Virus record (IMG/VR): IMGVR_UViG_3300043464_000831 | Span: 1 to 35,386 of that record | Strand: one strand, 5' to 3' | From: a virus | Length of the DNA stretch: 35,386 nucleotides | Shown here: positions 29,786 to 35,386 of the stretch, one piece after another | Layout of the letters: each line of letters opens with the position of its first letter | How positions within the stretch are numbered: the stretch's first letter is position 1 | Notes under the pieces: generated by a model | Told to the model about the DNA's origin: nothing | The model's database searches: none | The model's input: only the letters and a program-made list of their open reading frames with translations | Position numbers and translations under genes: made by a program

Positions 29786-30900
29786 GCGTCCTCCGCAAGC
29801 GGCATGATCACGCCCGTGTACGGGCCACAGCGTAGAAGCACGCGGCTCTGTGCGTCCTTCACGTACACGTCAACGTGCGGCTCTTCGTCGGCCGGCAGGT
29901 TCGCTAAGAACTGGGCCAGATACTTAGGGTCCAGCTTCGTTGCCGACGTTGAGCCAGCCGCGATCGTCGGGCAGATCACTTTGCTCTCCCCGTACTCGCT
30001 CGAGCGGCCAACGAGCACCAGCGTGTTGGCCGTCCACGTCAGGCTGATGCCCTTGGACTGCTCGCTGGTGACGATGGCTGCGGACTGCACCGCCTGGAGC
30101 AGCTCCACCACGTCAATCACCGTAGGCTCGCCTTCCGCCTCGCCAACCACGTCACGCCACCGTGGATAGCGGCCGTCCACGAGCCGGCCCGTAATCGTGC
30201 AGCCGTCCAGCGAGAAGCGAACCTCTTTGCCGTTGGACTCAACCTGCACGCTGCCGTCACCCGTGGCCATGCTTGCCACCGTCGCCAGCAACCTGGCCGG
30301 CACGATGGTCTGCGAGGCGTCTACGGCATCGTCACTCTCTGTCTCCACGCACGCCAGCCGGCGGCCGTCCGTGCCAACCCAATGCTGACGCGAACCGTCT
30401 GCGGTTGACTCCACGTCAAGCATCACGCCGCCGAGTGCGTAGCGGCTGGACTCTGTGTCGGTGGCGTACGTCGTGGCCTTAGCGGCCCGGCAGAACTGGT
30501 CCGCAGGCAGGCGGCAGATGGCCTTCAGATCGCCAGCGTCCCACGTCGGGAACTCTGCAGCGTCCTCTGTTGGCAAAGTCCACGAGCCAGAGCCACACTT
30601 CACCGTGACGCTGGACTCGCCAACCTTAAGCACCACCTCGTCGCCGCTTGCGGCCCGCAGAATGGCGCTGAGCCGATGAGCCGGCAGCAGCATGGCGTCG
30701 CTGTGGTAGTCGATCTCGCGGTCTATACGCACCTCGAGATCCGTGCCCGTCAGCAGCCCGTCACCTAGTCGGACGTTGGCCAGGATGGGCTTCGCGTGCC
30801 TTGTCGGGACAGCCCTGAGCACGTCGGCAAGTGCCGCCCTGAGCGTTAAGGTTGCCAGTGTGATTCCAGTCGTTTTCCGTTCCTTCGTTGCAGTTGCCAT
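29782..30900 (-). CDS. dnaN: DnaN-like DNA polymerase sliding clamp
   Basis: The 372-residue protein is full length for a bacterial beta clamp and shows its three-domain course: RAVPTRHAKPILANVRL near residue 30, SSRYALGGVMLDVES near 150, GTDGRRLACVETESD near 175, GRLVDGRYPRWRDVV near 240, and the end YTGVIMPLAED. Clamps ring DNA and tether the replicative polymerase. No polymerase gene is seen, so it should work with the host DNA polymerase III or compete with the host clamp. Its start region overlaps the membrane protein gene by 140 bases. The N-terminal about 15 residues (MATATKERKTTG) extend beyond a usual clamp. Confidence 0.92.
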   Translation of the reverse strand: MATATKERKTTGITLATLTLRAALADVLRAVPTRHAKPILANVRLGDGLLTGTDLEVRIDREIDYHSDAMLLPAHRLSAILRAASGDEVVLKVGESSVTVKCGSGSWTLPTEDAAEFPTWDAGDLKAICRLPADQFCRAAKATTYATDTESSRYALGGVMLDVESTADGSRQHWVGTDGRRLACVETESDDAVDASQTIVPARLLATVASMATGDGSVQVESNGKEVRFSLDGCTITGRLVDGRYPRWRDVVGEAEGEPTVIDVVELLQAVQSAAIVTSEQSKGISLTWTANTLVLVGRSSEYGESKVICPTIAAGSTSATKLDPKYLAQFLANLPADEEPHVDVYVKDAQSRVLLRCGPYTGVIMPLAEDA

Positions 30901-31009
30901 TCCTTTGGCCCTTTCGATTAAGAGATACCCCTACAAGAATCCCGAGAGCGAAAGTGCCCGCGAGAAGTGTTTCGCCTATTGCCAGCCACACGAAATCCGA
31001 GAGCGTCAT
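30761..31009 (-). CDS. Small membrane protein overlapping the clamp gene
   Basis: The 82-residue protein starts with a strong GAGGAGG upstream and overlaps the preceding stop as ATGA. It has one membrane segment (FVWLAIGETLLAGTFALGILVGVSL, about 6-30), then a polar tail. Its last 47 residues are encoded by bases that also encode the clamp N-terminus in another frame, so part of the tail may be of no functional importance. Function unknown. Confidence 0.6.
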   Translation of the reverse strand: MTLSDFVWLAIGETLLAGTFALGILVGVSLNRKGQRNGNCNEGTENDWNHTGNLNAQGGTCRRAQGCPDKAREAHPGQRPTR

Positions 31010-31275
31010 AGACCCTCCTCGTCTTCAAGTAGCGGCCAGCTCTTGGGCTGCTCTTGGGCTTCGATGTGCTCGAAGTAGCACGCCTGCCGCACAAGCCGGG
31101 CCCGCAGTTCGTCGTTCTCGGCCTTCAGCGTCTTGATGGACGCGATGGCAATGCCGATCGTGCGAGCGTTGGCCACGAGTGAGTCATGCATGCTCCAGTT
31201 GTCAGCGTCTTCACTCGCGTGAATGCAGCCACCCTGCAGACGAAGCAAACGCTTGATGAGTTTTTCTGTGGTCAT
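31006..31275 (-). CDS. Hypothetical coiled-coil protein, 89 aa
   Basis: The protein is helical throughout, with a probable coiled coil at about 40-70 (IASIKTLKAENDELRARLVRQACYF). The ATG overlaps the LexA-like gene stop as ATGA, and the end overlaps the membrane protein start. Not recognised. Confidence 0.6.
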   Translation of the reverse strand: MTTEKLIKRLLRLQGGCIHASEDADNWSMHDSLVANARTIGIAIASIKTLKAENDELRARLVRQACYFEHIEAQEQPKSWPLLEDEEGL

Positions 31276-31508
31276 GTTCGCACCCTTATGCCACGTGACT
31301 TGCCCGGCTCGCGTGTGATCCAGCCCTTGCGCTCCAGCTGCTCAAGCATCCCCGTCACAGCGTGCGGCGACTTGTAGGCGAGCCCGGCCGCGATCTCGCG
31401 GACGCTTGGCCCCCACATGCCGGCGGTGCTGGCAATAAACTCGTACGCCCGCTGCTGGCTAGGCGTGAGCGGCAGACGCTCAATGGTGGTGGTGTTCTCT
31501 GGGGTCAT
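31272..31508 (-). CDS. LexA-type winged helix DNA-binding protein without peptidase domain
   Basis: The 78-residue protein matches the LexA N-terminal DNA-binding domain: LTPSQQRAYEFIASTAGMWGPSVREIAAGL, then SPHAVTGMLEQLERKGWITREPGKSRGIRV. The autoproteolytic Ser-Lys domain of LexA is missing. It could bind SOS-like or phage operators and might serve as a repressor that is not removed by RecA. The ATG at 31508 has AAGGAGG upstream and overlaps the DUF1376 gene as ATGA; the longer frame to 31721 is not used. Confidence 0.8.
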   Translation of the reverse strand: MTPENTTTIERLPLTPSQQRAYEFIASTAGMWGPSVREIAAGLAYKSPHAVTGMLEQLERKGWITREPGKSRGIRVRT

Positions 31509-32407
31509 AGGTCTTCCTCCTTGAGTTTCATGGACTGTGCAAGCGCGGACACCGTTCCGCCTGTTCTTTGGTCGCGCCTCCATGCGGCGTACTCCGCATC
31601 CGTAAGACGCTCGTTGGCGTCTCCGCGATAAAATCGACGCTTGGACTGATCCTGCGGCACAGGCAGCGGCTTTGACGCATCCCTGTTCGTGCCGCCCTTG
31701 TCCTGGCAGCGAGACAGCCACCGAACGACAAAGGCACGCCAGTTCCGCTTTCCGGCCTTGCTCGGGTTTGCCTTAAGCCAGGCCGTAGCCTTGGCAAGCT
31801 CTTGCTCAACGACGGCCCCAGGAAACGCTACGGCCCATTCGTGGCGGTCAGCGTCCAGAATGCCCACCCATCCGCCATCGGCCGTCCAAAGAACGACAGA
31901 GGCCGGCTGCGAGCGTTTCCGCCGCTTCGGCGGATCGCTCGTAGCATCCCCATGCGCAGCATGGGGTTCTTTGCTTGGTTCTGGTTCTGTAATTACTTCT
32001 ACCTTTGGTTCTGGTTCTGGTTCTAGATGGCATGGTTTTGTTAATGCGTCCGCATTGCCATCGCATTGCGTTTGCCATCGCTTATTCGCTGCCCTTCTCC
32101 CTGCCTCAGAGCGAGAATCGTGCAAATGTGCCTGCTTTTCACGCTCAGTCTCAAGGCGTGGGTGGCTTAGTCGCTCGCTGTCAGTCCCAGCGTCAAAAAC
32201 TTCAAGGCGTCTACGAATGGCTTTCCAGTCTGCCTGGTCGATGCCGCCAGCAATGCGTCCGCATGCGTTCGCATCGTTGGGCAGGCCGTGGTTGTCCCAG
32301 GCGTAGCACAGCAGCCGAACGTAAGCCCCAAACTGGTGTGGGGTCATGTCCACGCAGCTGCTCACCAAGTCAGACGTATACAGCGGCATCCAGCAGAACT
32401 TTGCCAT
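31505..32407 (-). CDS. DUF1376-containing replication protein
   Basis: The N-terminal about 100 residues (FCWMPLYTSDLVSSCVDMTPHQFGAYVRLLCYAWDNHGLP) follow the DUF1376 pattern of phage replication initiators such as YdaU. A linker with repeated Glu-Pro units (EPEPEPK at about 130 and EPEPSKEP) follows. The basic C-terminal part has KRNWRAFVVRWLSRCQDKGG, like the end of Rep-type proteins. It may bind the phage origin and load the host helicase, which would fit the lack of a phage helicase. The ATG overlaps the upstream gene as TGATG. Confidence 0.75.
   Translation of the reverse strand: MAKFCWMPLYTSDLVSSCVDMTPHQFGAYVRLLCYAWDNHGLPNDANACGRIAGGIDQADWKAIRRRLEVFDAGTDSERLSHPRLETEREKQAHLHDSRSEAGRRAANKRWQTQCDGNADALTKPCHLEPEPEPKVEVITEPEPSKEPHAAHGDATSDPPKRRKRSQPASVVLWTADGGWVGILDADRHEWAVAFPGAVVEQELAKATAWLKANPSKAGKRNWRAFVVRWLSRCQDKGGTNRDASKPLPVPQDQSKRRFYRGDANERLTDAEYAAWRRDQRTGGTVSALAQSMKLKEEDL
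31977..32024 (+). repeat. GGTTCT tandem repeats inside the replication gene
   Basis: GGTTCT occurs twice in tandem at 31977-31988 and three times at 32007-32024. On the coding strand they read AGAACC units encoding Glu-Pro repeats (EPEPEPK and EPEPSK). They may vary in number between phages. Confidence 0.75.
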
Positions 32408-32679
32408 CAGTTCACCTGCACGTTCTTGAGCATCAAATCAACTTCAGTGCATACGTGAAGCCAAACTGCGTCCTTGCGGTCCTTGGTCATCTGATGGCCA
32501 GGCGGGACGTGTGCGGCGGCAAGCTCGATCGCAAGTGCATAGTTCTCAACACGCGACCGCTGCCAAAAAACATTGTCCGCTGGCTTCACTCTTTCGTGAC
32601 GCCTCATCCAGCCTGTCCCGCACGTCCTAACGATTTCTAAAAGCTTCCATTGCGGAAGCATTGCAAATTCTTTGGCCAT
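32407..32679 (-). CDS. Hypothetical protein, 90 aa
   Basis: The protein starts behind AAGGAGG and overlaps the replication gene (TGATG). It is helical (WKLLEIVRTCGTGWMRRHERV; VENYALAIELAAAHV), positively charged in the middle, with no recognised domain. The position just upstream of the replication protein suggests a partner. Confidence 0.6.
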   Translation of the reverse strand: MAKEFAMLPQWKLLEIVRTCGTGWMRRHERVKPADNVFWQRSRVENYALAIELAAAHVPPGHQMTKDRKDAVWLHVCTEVDLMLKNVQVN

Positions 32680-32748
32680 CCGGGCCTCCTTTCCATTCCG
32701 CCCCGCCGCGTCGAAGCGGCGTCGTGCCTATCACGAGGGCGGCTGCGA

Positions 32749-33330
32749 TTAGGCATGGCTGACGGCAGCGTTCTTGAAATGCACTTGCCCTTTACCGTTC
32801 CTAACTTCCAAGTCCACAACAATCGCTGGCTTGCTGTACGTTCCTTGGCCCTGAATACCTCGTTTCGGCCTTGTGCTTGTGCCATTAAGCAACGCCTTCT
32901 TTCTCCGCGCATGCTGCTTCTTGTTCCGCGCGGACTTGCCCTCAAAGGTTTCAGAAGGAACGGGCTTTTTGAGCTCGAAACCTGCAACCGTTGCGACTCG
33001 GTTGCCCTTGTCAAAGTTCTCAATCAGGTCGCGCATCTCACAGGACAACGAAAACCTCTCAACGCGACGCTTCCCGTCGTCTCCGGGCAATTCGACGTAA
33101 GCAACTGACCGCCAAAACAGCACCTTTGTTGCCGCGAACTGCCGCTTGCATGCCTGGGCAAAGACGCAGCAACCTGGGTCTTTTGCCGTCGCGGAATTCA
33201 CGTCTTCCGGCTGAATAAAAACCCGCAAGTCCTTGCGTGCATCAATCACTTCAACGTCGCCCCAGTGACGCTTGATCTCATCAAGCGACCGCGTCTTGCG
33301 GGACGCATTCATTCCCTTTCGTTTTGCCAC
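32749..33330 (-). CDS. Conserved-looking hypothetical protein, 193 aa
   Basis: The start is a GTG at 33330, with AAGGAGG six bases upstream. The middle has PEDVNSATAKDPGCCVFAQACKRQF, a pattern that resembles phage proteins with an 'ITxxDIxxG...CPxAxAxxR' motif. After it come SVAYVEL and MRDLIENFDKG. The end is basic and then beta-structured (SARNKKQHARRKKALLNG; KPAIVVDLEVRNGKGQVHF). Function unknown. Confidence 0.6.
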   Translation of the reverse strand: MAKRKGMNASRKTRSLDEIKRHWGDVEVIDARKDLRVFIQPEDVNSATAKDPGCCVFAQACKRQFAATKVLFWRSVAYVELPGDDGKRRVERFSLSCEMRDLIENFDKGNRVATVAGFELKKPVPSETFEGKSARNKKQHARRKKALLNGTSTRPKRGIQGQGTYSKPAIVVDLEVRNGKGQVHFKNAAVSHA

Positions 33331-33378
33331 TTTTGGCCTCCTTGTGTTTCGCGTCCTTCCACCACTCTCTGCCGCACG

Positions 33379-33708
33379 TCAACGAGACGCCGCAGTTGCT
33401 TTCCAAATCGTCGCCATCCGCCCGCTCGTCGTACGCCTGGTGCCCGCCTCCACGATCAGGCCGCGCCGTGCCAACTCAATCCGCCTTGGCCGCACAGTGC
33501 TCGCGTTCATCTCGAGCTCGCGCGTGATCTCCTCGTCCGTGCTGGGCGTGCGACAGATGAACTCGTAGACGCGCCGCTGCATGGCGTTCAGCGTCTTCGG
33601 CGTCAGCGAGTCGGCAGCAGCGGCCGAGGTGGCCGAGCCGTTCACTGACGGGGCGCGAACCGCGAACAGCGGGCCGGCGTCTGCGTCTGGTATTCCGTAG
33701 TGATTCAT
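33379..33708 (-). CDS. Winged helix DNA-binding protein
   Basis: The 109-residue protein has a Ser/Ala-rich start and a winged helix at about residues 42-105 (NAMQRRVYEFICRTPSTDEEITRELEMNASTVRPRRIELARRGLIVEAG, closing with a beta wing TSGRMATIWKA). The ATG at 33708 is preceded by AAAGGA, which sits in the loop of a small hairpin (33709-33724). This kind of protein is common in phage early regions next to recombination genes and may control them. Confidence 0.75.
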   Translation of the reverse strand: MNHYGIPDADAGPLFAVRAPSVNGSATSAAAADSLTPKTLNAMQRRVYEFICRTPSTDEEITRELEMNASTVRPRRIELARRGLIVEAGTRRTTSGRMATIWKATAASR

Positions 33709-33724
33709 CACAAATCCTTTTGTG
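33709..33724 (-). promoter_or_regulatory. Hairpin with Shine-Dalgarno bases in its loop
   Basis: On the minus strand CACAAA-AGGA-TTTGTG is a perfect six-pair stem with the AGGA of the ribosome site as its four-base loop, touching the start codon at 33708. It is AT-rich and weak, but could tune translation of the winged helix gene. Confidence 0.4.
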
Positions 33725-33826
33725 TATTGGCCCGTTTCGCTGGGCTGCGTCCGGCGTTACTCGCCACCACCGGATGGGCGGCCAATGCGGCCGTAGATAC
33801 TCAGCCTGCTCGCCAATGGCGTGGCG

Positions 33827-34063
33827 TTAGTCGCTGGACTCCGGTGGTGGCACGCAACTGACGGGCGTGTGCCTGACGGTGGGCTCATAGACCTCCAGGC
33901 GGGCAGTGGCATCACGCAGCTGCCGCTGGAACACTTCGGCCAGAAGACGCTCGCGTGCCACGGCGTTGCCCTGGGCCAAAGCCCATGCTGCCATGCGGGG
34001 CAAGTGCATCTGCTCGAGCTTCTCGGCCACAGTCTTGGCGTCGATAACGAGTGGCTCGCTCAT
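33827..34063 (-). CDS. Hypothetical protein, 78 aa
   Basis: The protein is helical (VIDAKTVAEKLEQMHLPRMAAWALAQGNAVARERLLAEVFQRQL) and starts with ATG overlapping the RecT-like stop (ATGA) behind GAGGTG. Its coupling to the annealing protein suggests a partner in recombination; the sequence shows no nuclease motif. Unrecognised. Confidence 0.6.
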   Translation of the reverse strand: MSEPLVIDAKTVAEKLEQMHLPRMAAWALAQGNAVARERLLAEVFQRQLRDATARLEVYEPTVRHTPVSCVPPPESSD

Positions 34064-34914
34064 GCGTGCACCTCGTGCTCGGCGGCCTCGTGCTCAAACG
34101 CCACGCCATCGTCAGAATCGCCCAGCATCTCGGCCCGGTGCAGCATCAGTTGCACGAGTTCGTCGTGCTCGGCTTTCGTGAACCTGCCTTCCGTGAGCCG
34201 CTGAGCCACCAGCGTTCGCAGACGGTTTAACGCCGTGATGCTGTCGGCCTTGCTCACCGCCAGGCGGGCGTTGCCAAGTGCATCACTGGCAGCCGCCGGC
34301 TGATCCGCCTTGAGTTTCACCACGGTGGCCTTGGGCTCGTCGGTGAACTTAGGCCGCACCACCACGGGCTCAGGCTGCGTCGGGTAGTCCTGGGCCTCTT
34401 CGGCCGTCACAAGCCCACGCAGCACGTCAGGGAAGGCGTCACGCAGGGCGAAGCCTCGGGCACGCAGCTGCAGCATCCGCTTGGGGTACTGAGTCCATGG
34501 GCCAGACTTTCCCCACAGCCCAGCACGCTTGGCGTCGGCCACGCTGAACTTGATGGCAGACGGGGCTGGGTAGCCACGCCGCTTTGCAATGCAGGTGGCA
34601 ACCATCTGGTCGCCGTCGCCCTCAACTGCCTCGCTGACAAACTCGCAAACGGACGAGCTCTGCACCAAGGCTAGCGCGGCATCGCCCCAGATGGTTGGCC
34701 GTCCGTTGATTACGGCGATGCACTGTAGAGACTGCATTGGGCCGAGCCCAAGCTCTGCGCCGTGTTGTCCTGCGAGCATGCAAGACTCAGGCTTGTTTTT
34801 GAAATCCTTGGGGGCAAAGTCAGTCTTTGCCACCATTTGCCAGAACCGCCATGCGTCATCGAACGTCTGAAGAGCCAGCCCGCTGGCTCGTTGTGTGCTG
34901 ATTTCCGTGGTCAT
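34060..34914 (-). CDS. recT: RecT-type single-strand annealing protein
   Basis: The 284-residue protein has the RecT/Bet-like pattern: FWQMVAKTDFAPKDFKNKPE near residue 25, GLGPMQSLQCIAVINGRPTIWGDAALALVQ near 57-86, CIAKRRGYP near 110, then GLWGKSGPWTQYPKRMLQLRARGFALRDAFPDVLRGLVTAEE. It anneals single strands in recombination-based phage replication. No partner exonuclease is recognisable. The C-terminal about 80 residues are a linker and an acidic helical tail. The ribosome site is AAAAGGG, and a terminator-like hairpin lies just upstream. Confidence 0.9.
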   Translation of the reverse strand: MTTEISTQRASGLALQTFDDAWRFWQMVAKTDFAPKDFKNKPESCMLAGQHGAELGLGPMQSLQCIAVINGRPTIWGDAALALVQSSSVCEFVSEAVEGDGDQMVATCIAKRRGYPAPSAIKFSVADAKRAGLWGKSGPWTQYPKRMLQLRARGFALRDAFPDVLRGLVTAEEAQDYPTQPEPVVVRPKFTDEPKATVVKLKADQPAAASDALGNARLAVSKADSITALNRLRTLVAQRLTEGRFTKAEHDELVQLMLHRAEMLGDSDDGVAFEHEAAEHEVHA

Positions 34915-34937
34915 CGCGTCCCTTTTCTGCGTTGTTG

Positions 34938-34969
34938 AAAAAAGCCCGCTCTGCGTCCTGCTCGGCGGG
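34938..34969 (-). terminator. Terminator or attenuator upstream of recT
   Basis: On the minus strand CCCGC and GCGGG (34965-34969 with 34945-34949) enclose a 15-base loop and are followed by C and TTTTTT (34938-34943). It comes after the gene at 35048-35290 and before recT, so it should be read through or bypassed to express recT. Two dyads at 34992-35031 lie just upstream. Confidence 0.55.
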
Positions 34970-34991
34970 TGAATCGTGCGTCCCTGCTACT

Positions 34992-35031
34992 GCGGTTCCA
35001 CCGCTCTCCTTCCGCTAAACGGTTCCACCGT
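34992..35031 (-). promoter_or_regulatory. Two tandem perfect dyads with GGA loops
   Basis: GCGGT-TCC-ACCGC (34992-35004) and ACGGT-TCC-ACCGT (35019-35031) are both perfect five-pair dyads with the same three-base centre, 27 bases apart. As minus-strand RNA each forms a stem with GGA in the loop. They could be operators, or RNA sites for an antiterminator or a CsrA-like protein, controlling the terminator 20 bases further on. Confidence 0.6.
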
Positions 35032-35047
35032 CTCGCGGTCCCTTGTT

Positions 35048-35290
35048 TCAGTGCGTGATGTCAGCCATGGGCACGTACACCCAGCTGCCATCTGTGTTCA
35101 CGCAGATCTCGCCGCGTTCGTTCACCCACTCGACTCTTCCGCTCCAGTAGCGGCCAGCAGTCTTGCCGCTGACGAAATCGCCAACAGCGGGCTCAGGCTT
35201 CTTGTGGGCCGGGCTCGGCGTCTGCTCGTGCAGGCCAGCGACGGCTGCGAGGTACTCGTTTTCGGCGGGGCTTGATTCATTCGTGATCAT
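35048..35290 (-). CDS. Hypothetical protein, 80 aa
   Basis: The ATG at 35290 has AAAGGA eight bases upstream. The first half is polar and probably disordered (SSPAENEYLAAVAGLHEQTPSPAHKKPEP). The second half is a small beta domain (AVGDFVSGKTAGRYWSGRVEWVNERGEICVNTDGSWVYVPMADI), like a KOW/SH3-type barrel. The longer frame to 35365 runs into the G-rich end and is not used. It is the first gene after the junction in the right-hand early block. Confidence 0.65.
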   Translation of the reverse strand: MITNESSPAENEYLAAVAGLHEQTPSPAHKKPEPAVGDFVSGKTAGRYWSGRVEWVNERGEICVNTDGSWVYVPMADITH

Positions 35291-35348
35291 CGTGCGATTC
35301 CTTTTGTGTCCCCATGTCCACCACCCGATTTCGTGGGGCAATGTAAAC

Positions 35349-35362
35349 GGGGGGGGGGGGGG
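35349..35362. repeat. Poly-G run, right end
   Basis: Fourteen consecutive G residues precede the right terminal repeat, matching the 16-G run at the left end. Confidence 0.8.
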
Positions 35363-35366
35363 CAAA

Positions 35367-35386
35367 ACTCATGCCAAAGGGCCTAG
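35367..35386 (+). repeat. Terminal direct repeat, right copy
   Basis: Identical to 38-57. See the left copy; together they suggest that the window is a circular or terminally redundant molecule written out with a short overlap. Confidence 0.85.

Noticed and set aside
31689-32306. Plus-strand frame of 205 codons
   Set aside because: Shadow of the DUF1376 gene; Ser/Arg/Cys-rich translation and no start signal.
32637-33023. Minus-strand frame of 128 codons
   Set aside because: Overlaps two better supported genes in another frame and has no ribosome site.

Overview
The window looks like the nearly complete genome (about 35.3 kb) of one temperate, long-tailed double-stranded DNA phage, or its circular or excised form. 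No host chromosomal gene is visible at either edge. The two ends share the same 20-base sequence (38-57 and 35367-35386), each just after a run of G. This is what a circular molecule opened at a badly resolved G-rich spot would look like. DNA is GC-rich and Shine-Dalgarno sites are strong (AAGGAGG, GGAGG, AAAAGGA). Most neighbouring genes overlap by ATGA, GTGA or TTGA. The host cannot be named from the sequence. The mix of HK97-type head genes with small zinc-ribbon and helix-turn-helix proteins makes me suspect a planctomycete or similar environmental bacterium, but only weakly.

Layout. Only the tyrosine integrase (1730-2671) is on the plus strand. All other supported genes are on the minus strand, so they are read from high to low coordinates. 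Between the integrase and an excisionase-like gene (1279-1542) is a 190-base divergent control region with two back-to-back promoter-like sequences and repeated short operators. Reading leftward from it come a 62-residue protein, a stand-alone primase-polymerase and a 47-residue protein. If the molecule is circular, transcription then crosses the end junction into the right-hand early block (35290 down to about 28112). That block holds a RecT-type annealing protein, winged-helix proteins, a DUF1376 replication protein, a LexA-type DNA-binding domain, a small membrane protein, a DnaN-like sliding clamp, a helix-turn-helix protein and a RusA-type resolvase. No DNA polymerase or helicase is seen, so the phage probably recruits the host replisome with its own clamp.

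Middle block (28115-22046): two glycosyltransferases, a helix-turn-helix protein, small unknown proteins, and a likely lysis/host-surface cluster. The cluster has a two-segment membrane protein, a papain-like cysteine peptidase, a lipoprotein with a DnaJ-like zinc motif and two small membrane proteins. It is followed by a probable receptor-binding or fibre protein.

Virion block (21989-4719): HNH nuclease, small and large terminase, portal, prohead protease, a newly noticed 56-residue zinc-ribbon protein, major capsid protein, a terminator hairpin, a glycosyltransferase-like protein inside the head module, head-tail connectors, tail terminator, two tail-tube-like proteins, a tail assembly chaperone pair with a classic -1 frameshift site, a 1216-residue tape measure protein, and tail-tip proteins including one with 23 cysteines. 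There is no contractile sheath, so the particle should be a siphovirus.

The last block (4722-2737) holds a small metallopeptidase, a calcineurin-like phosphoesterase, a DUF1599-like nucleotide protein and a small unknown gene. It ends at a strong hairpin facing the integrase gene.
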